A DNA stretch of 17,282 nt from Chrysochromulina parva (lineage: Eukaryota > Haptophyta > Prymnesiales > Chrysochromulinaceae), in assembly GCA_002887195.1 (NCBI GenBank), contig PJAB01001099.1, positions 1 to 17,282 of the forward strand, read 5' to 3'. Under the pieces are notes generated by a model. The model saw nothing but the letters and a program-made list of their open reading frames with translations. It searched no databases and was not told the DNA's origin. The position numbers and the translations under genes were made by a program. Within the stretch, counting starts at the first letter, position 1. Each line of letters starts with the position of its first letter. Below, in pieces: positions 8,234 to 15,041 of the stretch.

Positions 8234-8620
8234 TGATCCTGTGACGGGGATGAACTGATGAAATGCGAGAGATCGGATGAACCGAAAGACATTTTAGGGA
8301 AACGGGTCTATGTTTCGACGAAGTTTGATGAACAAAGTACTGAAACGCTACAATAGTACACCGCTGGAGCGTGCGGTGATTCACATGATTACGATAGTTC
8401 CTTGTGAGTCGCCTGTCCACGCGTGCGGTGTGAGCACACCGCGCCGGTACATTGTATACCGCGCCGCGGACGTGCTCTCGTCTGATGTGTCACAGCTGCA
8501 GACTGTGAGTGTGCGCGCAGACATCGTCAGCTCGTCGATCAGCTCGTCTCTCCGAGGTCGCACTCCACACACGTGCACGTCAGATCTGACTAAGATCTGA
8601 CTCACTCTCGACCGCGCGTC
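8234..8620. promoter_or_regulatory. 5' region of the MGCC gene and 3' region of the first EF-hand gene
   Basis: Both flanking genes are on the minus strand, so this 387-bp stretch contains the EF-hand gene's 3' UTR on the right and the MGCC gene's promoter on the left. It contains an 18-bp inverted repeat at 8425-8442, a repeated GCGTGCGGTG word at 8369 and 8421, the palindrome ACGTGCACGT at 8571-8580, and an 11-bp tandem repeat AGATCTGACT(A/C) at 8582-8603. No gene is supported. Confidence 0.4.
8425..8442. promoter_or_regulatory. 18-bp inverted repeat GCGGTGTG-AG-CACACCGC
   Basis: Perfect 8-bp arms flank a two-base centre about 190 bp upstream of the MGCC start codon. The left arm lies in GCGTGCGGTG, which also occurs 52 bp away at 8369-8378. 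This could be a dimeric regulator site; no function is known. Confidence 0.3.
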
Positions 8621-9283
8621 TCACAGCAGAGAGCACGCAGTCGACTTCCATCTGGCCTGCAGTTCCATTTCGAGAGCATCCTGCTCCAGCTGCACCCAGT
8701 TCACGGCCGCCATGGACTCCTTCCACGTGGCGAGGGCGACCTTGAACTCTTCGGGATCGATGCTGCCAGACTGGTCCGTATCGGCAGCCGCGAAGACAGC
8801 ATCGACGTCACCCATGTCCACCTCACCCTCCGGAACGCCCTTGACCTGCTTGGCGCATGCCTTCAGGATGGGCAGCATCTCGTCTTTGCTGATCACGCCG
8901 TCGCCGTTTTTGTCAAACATGTCGAAGACGTTCTCCCTGGCGTGGGCGGCTGCCGCCTGCTCCTTCACAAACGCACCATACTTGTTGATGGCCCGGATCA
9001 CATTCTCTTTGGTGATGCCACCCTGCTTCTCGCAGTTTTTCACTAGCCGAGCGACGACCGAGTCGATGCCGATTGTAACGGCGTCCTCCCCGAACAGGGC
9101 TTTGAGGAGCTCCGGAAACTCTTCCTTGTCCAGGATTCCGTTTTTATCCAAGTCGAACCTGGCAAAGTACCCTTCGACCTCCGCCTTTTGCATCTCCTCC
9201 TTTTGCAGCCTCGCGCATTCCTGGTGCTTCTTGCGGATCTTTTTGGCCTTCGTCCGAGCGGCTGTACCCCGTGCGACGACCAT
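8621..9283 (-). CDS. EF-hand Ca2+-binding protein with C-terminal CaaX box (CSLL), 220 aa
   Basis: The first ATG is at 9283; the frame is open nine codons further but has no ATG. The N-terminal 35 residues form a Lys/Arg-rich probable helix (KAKKIRKKHQECARLQKEEM). Three canonical 12-residue EF loops follow: DLDKNGILDKEE (44-55), DKNGDGVISKDE (124-135) and DTDQSGSIDPEE (168-179). The second position, around KNCEKQGGITKENVIRAI (82-99), keeps helix spacing but lacks Ca2+ ligands, so this is a four-hand calmodulin-like layout with one dead hand. The last four residues are CSLL, a CaaX box; a terminal Leu favours geranylgeranylation by GGTase-I. The basic N-terminus could help membrane binding. 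The gene is intronless, unlike its upstream paralogue at 9630-10418. It probably relays Ca2+ at a membrane; partners are unknown. Confidence 0.92.
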   Translation of the reverse strand: MVVARGTAARTKAKKIRKKHQECARLQKEEMQKAEVEGYFARFDLDKNGILDKEEFPELLKALFGEDAVTIGIDSVVARLVKNCEKQGGITKENVIRAINKYGAFVKEQAAAAHARENVFDMFDKNGDGVISKDEMLPILKACAKQVKGVPEGEVDMGDVDAVFAAADTDQSGSIDPEEFKVALATWKESMAAVNWVQLEQDALEMELQARWKSTACSLL

Positions 9284-9629
9284 AGTCAGCTTGATCGCGT
9301 TCGCCCTCACAGATCAACGACAAAAACCAACGACAAAAACGCACACAAACAAAAGAGAAAAGAACGCGCGGCGACAACGTTTATAAAAGAAGGGGGAAGA
9401 AAGTATGAGGTTGAACCGACTGACATGAGAATGCATGCACGCTCGCGAGTATACTTGTACTTTGTTGTTTGGAATCACAGAGCACCGCAAAGAACAGCTT
9501 AAAAGAACAGCTGGCCACATGGCGACATGTGGCTACGTACCTATAGGTCGTGATTTAGGCAATTGGATTTACATACGGTCGTGATAAGGTCGTCGTGAGA
9601 GCAGTACAGACTGTATGTAGTGAGAGGCT
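9284..9629. other. Spacer between tandem EF-hand genes
   Basis: This 346-bp stretch should contain the 5' region of the downstream gene (start 9283) and the 3' region of the upstream gene (stop 9630). An A-rich tract with repeated GACAAAAAC words lies next to the 9283 start codon at about 9317-9362. A perfect hairpin sequence is at 9514-9533. No gene is supported. Confidence 0.45.
9514..9533. other. Perfect 8-bp stem, 4-nt loop hairpin
   Basis: GCCACATG, GCGA, CATGTGGC. On the plus strand the loop is of GNRA type; on the minus strand it is TCGC. It lies about 96 nt beyond the stop codon of the minus-strand gene at 9630, so it is probably in that gene's 3' UTR or just past it. It could act in RNA stability or 3'-end formation; this is inference. 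Confidence 0.4.
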
Positions 9630-10418
9630 TTAGAGGAGAGCACACGAGCTGCTCTTATTCCTCGCCAGCGCCCTCTCCTTCTCGGCCTCTAGGTCCTCGG
9701 CGAGCTTTTTCCAGTTGACCGACGACATCTCCGCCTTCCACGAGGAGAGAGCGACCTTGAATTCCATGATGTCGATCGTGCCTGAGTTATCACCGTCGGC
9801 TGCCTTGAAGACCTGCTCGACGTCATCCATGCCGACCTGTGTGTGCGTGTGCTCGCGTCGTACACACAGTTCAGATATGTCGTCACGAAGATGTGTCATG
9901 TTCTATACGACATGTCACTCTCGGGATGTTGGCACGCAGTACATAGTCGTGATGGCACTCACCAAGGTATTACCAAGGTTAAACCAAGGTAATCACCAAG
10001 GGGGAGCACACGCATATAGAGCACATCACGCAAGAGAGGCGCAGCGCGCGCGCGTGGAATATATCGATATATCGCGCACACCTCGTCGACGGGGCAATCC
10101 TTTATGTGGCTGGCGCAGGCTTTGAGGATGGGAAGCATCTCTGCCCTACTGATCACGCCGTCGCCATTCTTGTCGAACTCTGCGAAGATGCTATCTTGGG
10201 CGTTCGCGGCTGTGGCCAACTCGTGCACGTACCCGCGGTACTTTTTGATCGCCCTATTCACATTCGCCTTGGTGATCCCCCCTTGATGCTCGCAGCTCGA
10301 AACGAGCTTGTTGACAATGTCCGCGTTGATGACGTCGACCTGATTGGCAAAGATGCTCATCAGCAAGCTGCTCAACTCCGCCCTGTCCAACTGACCATTG
10401 CCATCCAAGTCGAATTCC
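9630..10418 (-). CDS. EF-hand protein paralogue with CaaX box (CALL); 5' exon not located
   Basis: Two exons are clear: 10082..10418 and 9630..9836. They encode the loops DLDGNGQLDRAE, DKNGDGVISRAE and DGDNSGTIDIME, with a degenerate hand around SSCEHQGGITKANVNRAI. Spliced sequence DCPVDE-VGMDDVEQV aligns without gaps to GVPEGE-VDMGDVDAV of the neighbour. The C-terminus is CALL, a CaaX box favouring geranylgeranylation. The upstream end at 10418 follows a CAG acceptor, and the frame meets TAA at once beyond it, so a 5' exon is needed. The neighbour's basic N-terminal 40 residues should be encoded there, but I could not find a homologous exon between 10419 and 10950. Either it has diverged, lies further away, or the gene is truncated. 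The coding strand and order imply a head-to-tail tandem duplication. Confidence 0.85.
9837..10081 (-). other. Inferred 245-nt phase-0 intron in the EF-hand paralogue
   Basis: The donor is GAG then GTGTGCGCG and the acceptor is CACACACAG then GTCGGC. The boundaries are fixed by alignment with the intronless neighbour. The interior contains four ACCAAGG words at 11, 11 and 12-bp spacing (9961-10001), a CG-alternating run near 10043-10054, and the palindrome ATATATCGATATAT at 10059-10072. Confidence 0.85.
9961..10001. repeat. Four ACCAAGG words at about 11-bp spacing, intronic
   Basis: Copies start at 9961, 9972, 9983 and 9995. On the transcribed (minus) strand they read CCTTGGT. They sit inside the EF-hand paralogue's intron, nearer its 3' splice site than its 5' one. 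Function is unknown. Confidence 0.8.
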
Positions 10419-10950
10419 CTGTGATATTACGTGCAGACGTTGTTCGATAACATGCATGGCCGTCAATAAACTCGTCAGACGGTACATGTAGTCAGACGGA
10501 TTCGCAGTCGGAGGTTCGCAGTGCTGTGGGGCTGTGCGTGAGTGTCAGTGAGTGGAGCGAGATATGTGAGTGCGAGGGCTCTGTGCAGGTGCGAGCTGAT
10601 AGGTTTGCGAGCCTCCCGGTGTTTAGAGAGTGTGCCGGGCTCACTGGTAGAAAGAATCGATCTCAAGTGCGAGCTCCCGGTCCGCCCGTTCGCGGCCATT
10701 GGCCTGTTGCGTTATCCGCAAGCTCGAACTCGAACTACGCCTGCCCATGGCGGGCCGCGGCGCCATGCTGTTGAGTCGCTGTGAAAGAAAAGTGTCTGTT
10801 GCAAAAACTGCAATATCAAATCCTAAAAAGGCATTTGCACACGTGCATGCAAAGAGTCCCAACGGCTCTGACTGGCGCGCCGAGTACGGGAGAGACGCAA
10901 GGAAGGGGGGGCACTCTTCACACCGCGCCATCTTTGACGCGAAACTGCAA
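10419..10950. other. Divergent region between EF-hand paralogue and dioxygenase gene
   Basis: This 532-bp stretch should contain the missing 5' part of the minus-strand EF-hand gene and the 5' region of the plus-strand dioxygenase gene. The dioxygenase frame stays open leftwards to about 10699 with other ATGs (for example at 10747), but the signal peptide argues for the start at 10951. A GAGTG/GTGAG-rich tract is at about 10528-10570. I could not identify the EF-hand first exon here. Confidence 0.45.
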
Positions 10951-11835
10951 ATGACGATCTTCACCTTCTCGATCGTTCTCGGGAGCGCCATGCTGCTGTC
11001 CGGCGTGCGCTCGGATGCCGGTCGCTGCGCGTCACCGCAAGCTTCTTCATCACCGCCACTACCGTTGACCGACGATGAGCTCCTGAAGCGCGAGTACGAG
11101 CGCTACGTCGCCTCCGTCGAGACGCCGCTCAGCAATGTGGACGAAGAGACGGCTCAGCGCACGCAGGCGGTACGCATTCGAGGCTTGCTGAACCGCGATG
11201 ACATTGCGGCTGTGCGCCGTGTTGGGGCGGAGCTCGCTTTAGAGCGCGGCGGCTCAACGATCGATCGCTCCGCGTGGGGTCAGCCGCAAGGCACGTGGCT
11301 TGTGACGTTCCTCAATACGGATGGCGCCTTCGAGGCGCGGCTGCCGAGCATCCACGCGCGGATACGTGAAGCCGCTGTGGCCGTCGACCGAGCGTACTGG
11401 AACGTCACAGCAGACGTTGAGCACGTCAATTACCGCGTCGCCGAGTTCCACACGATGCATGCAGCGCTCGATGGTGCGCCGACTCGCGGTGGGCTTCACA
11501 CGCCGCGCCACTGCGACCACGGCAGCCTCGTCACGATCGACGTTCTGCTGAGCGATCCGGCGGAGATTGAGGGTGGCGTTTTGCAGACGCTCGAGCCCGA
11601 CGGCGAGCTGCGCGGCCACGAGTGGGAGCAGGGCGATGCTCTCGTGTTCCTCTCGCACAAGTACCATTCCGTCTCGGAGCTCACGCGTGGGACGCGCAAT
11701 GTGCTCGTGTGCGAGCTGTGGCAGGGCACCGAGAGCCATGCACCCTCGCGGGACGAGCAGGAGCGCTGGAACGGCGAGTGGAAGGATGGAGAGTGGCGGC
11801 GCAACCTTGAACCAAATGAGGATTTGACGTTGTAG
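10951..11835 (+). CDS. Secreted 2-oxoglutarate/Fe(II) dioxygenase, prolyl 4-hydroxylase type, 294 aa
   Basis: The chosen ATG at 10951 begins a good signal peptide (MTIFTFSIVLGSAMLLSGV then RSDA, probable cleavage near residue 23); ATGs further upstream in frame would bury it. The catalytic domain lies at about 100-265. His187 and Asp189 (PRHCDHG) and His239 (HKYHSV) fit the Fe(II)-binding HxD...H triad, and Arg249 (RGTRNVLVCELW), ten residues after the distal His, fits the 2-oxoglutarate-binding residue. EGGVLQTL between them matches the usual F/GG strand of P4H-type enzymes. The enzyme likely hydroxylates Pro or another residue on proteins in the secretory pathway, using O2 and 2-oxoglutarate. 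The N-terminal 25-100 helical part could be a substrate or dimer region. There is no KDEL-type ending (it ends EDLTL), so ER retention is unclear. No intron is needed. Confidence 0.88.
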   Translation: MTIFTFSIVLGSAMLLSGVRSDAGRCASPQASSSPPLPLTDDELLKREYERYVASVETPLSNVDEETAQRTQAVRIRGLLNRDDIAAVRRVGAELALERGGSTIDRSAWGQPQGTWLVTFLNTDGAFEARLPSIHARIREAAVAVDRAYWNVTADVEHVNYRVAEFHTMHAALDGAPTRGGLHTPRHCDHGSLVTIDVLLSDPAEIEGGVLQTLEPDGELRGHEWEQGDALVFLSHKYHSVSELTRGTRNVLVCELWQGTESHAPSRDEQERWNGEWKDGEWRRNLEPNEDLTL

Positions 11836-12112
11836 CCTTCACGCTCGTCACGCGCATAAAGTCTGTGCGGACCGTGTGGTACAGTCCGATCCGCATCCGA
11901 AGCCGCCCGGCCGGCGTCGCGCGCTCCGCCCTAGCAACGTTCGTATAGCCGCGGGCGGTGGAACCCGGGTAAGGCTGCCAAGCAGTAATAGCCGCTCAGA
12001 AGTTTTCATGTGTTACGCATCACTCGAAGAGACTGTTGCGTGAATCCCCACCGGGTACGCGGCGAACTCCGAGACCGAGTCCCGCGCGCGCGCGGCTGAC
12101 GGCGCGGCCTCG

Positions 12113-12150
12113 GTGTGCGGAGGGACCGGACGTGTGCGGAGGGACCGGAC
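12113..12150. repeat. Perfect 19-bp tandem duplication
   Basis: The unit at 12113-12131 (GTGTGCGGAGGGACCGGAC) is repeated exactly at 12132-12150. There is no third copy. It is in the spacer between convergent genes and has no known function. Confidence 0.9.
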
Positions 12151-12291
12151 GGGATCGCCTCCGACGTCGCGAGGCCTGCCAGAGCACGCAACACGCCGCG
12201 CATCGCCGGGCTATCGCCGGGCGCCCGTCGTCGAGCGGACACGACCGCTCACGTGGCACATTAGGCGAGACCCCTTCGCATCTTGCCCCCG

Positions 12292-12316
12292 ACTTGACTT
12301 GACTTGACTGGACTTG
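12292..12316. repeat. ACTTG pentanucleotide array with an ACTGG variant unit
   Basis: The plus strand reads ACTTG three times, ACTGG, ACTTG. Reverse-complemented this is CAAGT, CCAGT, CAAGT x3, matching the variant-then-array pattern at 3262-3296 in opposite orientation. It lies about 77 bp beyond the stop of the FHA gene. Confidence 0.9.
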
Positions 12317-12392
12317 CCCCCGACCGCCGGACCCTGCGGCCAAAGGAGCCCACCGAGACGTGCCACTCTCCGTGCACACCTCCCCACCAGCG

Positions 12393-15041
12393 TCACGCGC
12401 CGCCACGGCGCTCGCCGGAGCCACGGAAGCCACTCAGCAGCCGCGGCGCCTTGGCACTCGCCGTCGAGAATGCGCTCGGCTCGGCGCTTCGCTCGGCGCT
12501 CGGCTCGGCGCTCGGCACGGCGTTTGGCACGTCGCTCGGCACGTCACTCGGCGCGGCACTCGGTGCGGCGCTCGGCTCTTCGGCGGCTCGCTTCCGCCCG
12601 ATGCCGAGGTGAGCGCCGTATTGGACATCAGCCGTCGAGGTGGGCGCGACAGTGGGCCTGGCGGCATGCTGGGATACGACCACCGCAGTCGAGATCGCAT
12701 CTCTCGGGGAGATCTCAAGCTCGGCATGCTGGGATACGACCACCGCAGCCTGGATGGCGGAGGCGGTGAGCCCCGAAAGCAGTCGTTCGCCCACCGCGCA
12801 CGAAAAGGCGTTGCTGGCGGGGTGCACGGTCGTGACGAGAGCGGCACTGCTCGGAAAGCCGAAGCGGGGGAGCGGCGACTGGAGGGGGAGTCGTGTCGAG
12901 GCGGTGTGCGGCAGGTCGGCCGCGGGTGCAAGGGCAGCGTTCCAGTGCTTGTGTGCGCGTGCGGCTGGCGGCCGTTGATCGTCCTCAGGTTCGCTGCCGA
13001 GAAGCGGCTCGAGAGTATCTGCCGCCGGCACCGCCGCCCTTTGTGCCCGCGGCGACGGGTGCGCCTGAAGCCCTTCCAGCCCAGCTGCCACACCGTACCC
13101 GCGGACTGTGGCTACGAGGGCGATCGGACCGTCATCCCAGCTCGGCATGGCGCTCGGTACGGCGCTCGGATCGAGAGCGCTCGGTACGGCGCTCGGATCG
13201 AGAGCGATCGGACCGTCATCCCAGCTCTTCCCAAAATCGAGAGGCGGTGACTCGTCTTGCATCGCCCATGCGGAGGTCGACTCCAGCGCCGCCGCCGCCA
13301 CGGCCCCTGACTTCATGGCCGCCTGTGCATCTGCGTCAGACGCCGCGGCAGCCTCCGCCTCAACGGCGGCGGCAGCAGCAGCAACGACGTCGGCGTCGGC
13401 GTCGCGCCCGCCCGCCACGGTGTCCGTCGGCTTGGTACTCACCAACTCCTCCCGAGCCTCGTCAAGCAATGGCTTGGTGCTCACCAACTCTTCCCGAGCC
13501 TCGTCAAGCAATGGCTTGGTGCTCACCATCTCCTCCCGAGCCTCGTCAAGCAATGGCTTGCTGCTCACCATCTCCCGAGCCTCGCCTGCGAGCACCCCTT
13601 CCACAGGCTCCTGAGCTGGTGCCGTCTCCTCGTTCGTGCCAACGTGGACGGTGGCGTCGGCGGCGACGATGGCGGCGTCAGCAGCGACGTCGGCGTCGGT
13701 CATTGCAAGATGAGCATCGTCATCCTTGGCACTGCCAGTAATCTGGGCTGCGAGCTCAGCGGTGGCTTCCGCAGCGGCTCGATGCACTGAGGCGATCGCG
13801 GCCTCTGCCTGCGCGGCACGCCGCTGCTCGCGGGCCAGGAGGGCGTAGAGGTGCTGCGCCCGCTTGTCATCCTCCATCACCACATCCTCTGCCTCCACCT
13901 CCGCCATGTCCGCCTCCCATTCTGCTGCCTCCTCCACCTTCTCTGCCTCTGCCACCTCTGCCACCTCCTCCGCCTCCGCGGCGTTCTCGGCCTCTGCCGC
14001 CTCTGCCACCTCTGCCACCTCCTCCGCGCCGTTCTCCACACGAGGCCGCTGGGCGCTTGCCCTCAACACCGTCGCTGCCGCCGCTGCCGCCGCTGCCGCC
14101 GCTGCCGCCGCTGCTGCCGCTTCCGCCGCATCAGCCGTTGCTGCTGCTGCTGCCGCGTCCTCCACATCCTTTGCCCCCACCACAACTTCCGCTGCCTCCT
14201 CTGACGGCGCCGCTGCGTCTGCCGATGGCGCCGCTGCCTTCGCCGATGGCGCCACTGCAAGCTGGCCGGACACCCGCAGCGGGACCCGAGGGTCCGACTC
14301 CGTTGCCTCCCGCAGGTCGCGAGACAGCCGACGCGGCTCCTGTACCGCGCTGGTGGGCTTGTCAGGCTTCGTTGTGATCCCGCCTCCAGAGAGCGCCGCG
14401 CCGTTGGCCGCCCCGGGCAACGTCATCGGCGTGTGAATGCTACCCCCCTGCGGTTTCGCACCGGCGGCCATTTCGTGCTGCGCAGCGGCCGCAGCCAGCT
14501 CCGTCTCGCGCTCGGCTCCTGCGGATGCGGTCGCCGCTGCCAATGGCGCAGCCTCTTGTGGAGGTGGCACCGAATCGTCAGGAGAGACGGCAGGAGCTGC
14601 GGCAGCAGCGGCAACGGGCATGCTGCGACGACGTTTGGCCGGCGGCGGCGCGGCAGCCGCTGCAGGGCGGCCCGGCGACGTCGTCGTCGATGGTTGGTAT
14701 GTGCCTGAGCAGAGCCGGAAAGTGAAGACCTGACCATCTTTGATCAGTCCGCGCACGTCGCCGATCTCGATTAGGTCACCGGCCCGCAACTTGGCCGTGG
14801 TGGTCCCGAGCTTTGAGAGCAGCACGCCCTCGGCCTCGCCGTTCCGAAAGACGCGGATCGGGTTGGGGTGCAGCGCTCGCACTGTGGTGCTACCGTTGCG
14901 AGCGTTGTTGACTGAGAATTCGATGTGCTGCCTCGAAATCGTCAAGAGATGTTCGCAGCCGAGCTCCACGCGACCGACGGTGCGGAAGTCATCGAGCGAG
15001 ACCCCGAATTCGGGTCGAACGCCCAGCGAGCGGAGGTGCAT
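12393..15041 (-). CDS. FHA-domain protein with long low-complexity repeat tail, 882 aa
   Basis: The frame runs from ATG at 15041 to TGA at 12393. Residues about 15-110 form an FHA domain of the PNKP/aprataxin-like kind: GR at 23-24, ISRQH at 35-39 with the phosphate-contacting Ser/Arg and structural His, and HPNPIRVF at 58-65 in place of the usual NG turn. FHA domains bind phosphothreonine, often in DNA-damage or nuclear signalling. A basic PPPAKRRRSMP at about 132-142 is a likely nuclear localisation signal. The remaining roughly 740 residues are low-complexity: Ala-rich, a polyalanine run, a Glu/Ala-rich possible coiled coil, four 14-residue EAREELVSTKPLLD-type repeats, and Pro-Ser-Ala repeats. 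No nuclease, phosphatase or other catalytic domain is visible. The tail could hide introns, but the frame is open throughout. A scaffold or adaptor role is inference. Confidence 0.8.
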   Translation of the reverse strand: MHLRSLGVRPEFGVSLDDFRTVGRVELGCEHLLTISRQHIEFSVNNARNGSTTVRALHPNPIRVFRNGEAEGVLLSKLGTTTAKLRAGDLIEIGDVRGLIKDGQVFTFRLCSGTYQPSTTTSPGRPAAAAAPPPAKRRRSMPVAAAAAAPAVSPDDSVPPPQEAAPLAAATASAGAERETELAAAAAQHEMAAGAKPQGGSIHTPMTLPGAANGAALSGGGITTKPDKPTSAVQEPRRLSRDLREATESDPRVPLRVSGQLAVAPSAKAAAPSADAAAPSEEAAEVVVGAKDVEDAAAAAATADAAEAAAAAAAAAAAAAAAATVLRASAQRPRVENGAEEVAEVAEAAEAENAAEAEEVAEVAEAEKVEEAAEWEADMAEVEAEDVVMEDDKRAQHLYALLAREQRRAAQAEAAIASVHRAAAEATAELAAQITGSAKDDDAHLAMTDADVAADAAIVAADATVHVGTNEETAPAQEPVEGVLAGEAREMVSSKPLLDEAREEMVSTKPLLDEAREELVSTKPLLDEAREELVSTKPTDTVAGGRDADADVVAAAAAAVEAEAAAASDADAQAAMKSGAVAAAALESTSAWAMQDESPPLDFGKSWDDGPIALDPSAVPSALDPSAVPSAMPSWDDGPIALVATVRGYGVAAGLEGLQAHPSPRAQRAAVPAADTLEPLLGSEPEDDQRPPAARAHKHWNAALAPAADLPHTASTRLPLQSPLPRFGFPSSAALVTTVHPASNAFSCAVGERLLSGLTASAIQAAVVVSQHAELEISPRDAISTAVVVSQHAARPTVAPTSTADVQYGAHLGIGRKRAAEEPSAAPSAAPSDVPSDVPNAVPSAEPSAERSAEPSAFSTASAKAPRLLSGFRGSGERRGGA
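12663..12748 (-). repeat. In-frame 60-bp period duplication in the FHA gene
   Basis: A 26-bp word is identical at 12663-12688 and 12723-12748. The 60-bp offset keeps frame, and both copies encode AVVVSQHA on the minus strand. It indicates recent internal duplication. Confidence 0.85.
13120..13227 (-). repeat. Nested in-frame repeats encoding SWDDGPIAL and DPSAVPSAL
   Basis: A 24-bp word is identical at 13120-13143 and 13204-13227 (offset 84 bp, 28 codons), encoding part of SWDDGPIAL. Between them is a 27-bp unit present twice, encoding DPSAVPSAL. Related Pro-Ser-Ala coding units recur near the C-terminus, at about 12475-12590. Confidence 0.85.
13429..13590 (-). repeat. 42-bp coding tandem repeat, four copies, in the FHA gene
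   Basis: Copies start at 13429, 13471, 13513 and 13555. On the minus strand each encodes about 14 residues of the form EAREELVSTKPLLD; the copy at 13555 lacks one codon and is the first in the protein. All changes keep frame. Confidence 0.9.
14068..14160 (-). repeat. Polyalanine-coding GCN trinucleotide tract
   Basis: A run of GCC/GCT triplets on the plus strand encodes long alanine stretches in the FHA protein on the minus strand. Mixed codons suggest it is older or selected at protein level and not a fresh pure-triplet expansion. Confidence 0.8.

Larger units (their letters stand above)
11836..12392. other. Intergenic stretch between convergent genes
   Basis: This 557-bp GC-rich stretch lies between the dioxygenase stop and the FHA gene stop, so it should hold two 3' UTRs. 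It contains a 19-bp tandem duplication at 12113-12150 and a CAAGT-type array at 12292-12316. The open frames are short and overlapping. No gene or RNA is supported. Confidence 0.5.

Noticed and set aside
11254..11739. Minus-strand 161-codon frame
   Set aside because: It is antisense to the dioxygenase catalytic domain, whose HxD, His and Arg residues are intact on the plus strand.
13864..14436. Plus-strand Ser/Ala-rich frame of 190 codons
   Set aside because: It is a shadow of the Ala/Glu-rich tail of the FHA protein; the minus frame is 882 codons long and contains the FHA domain.
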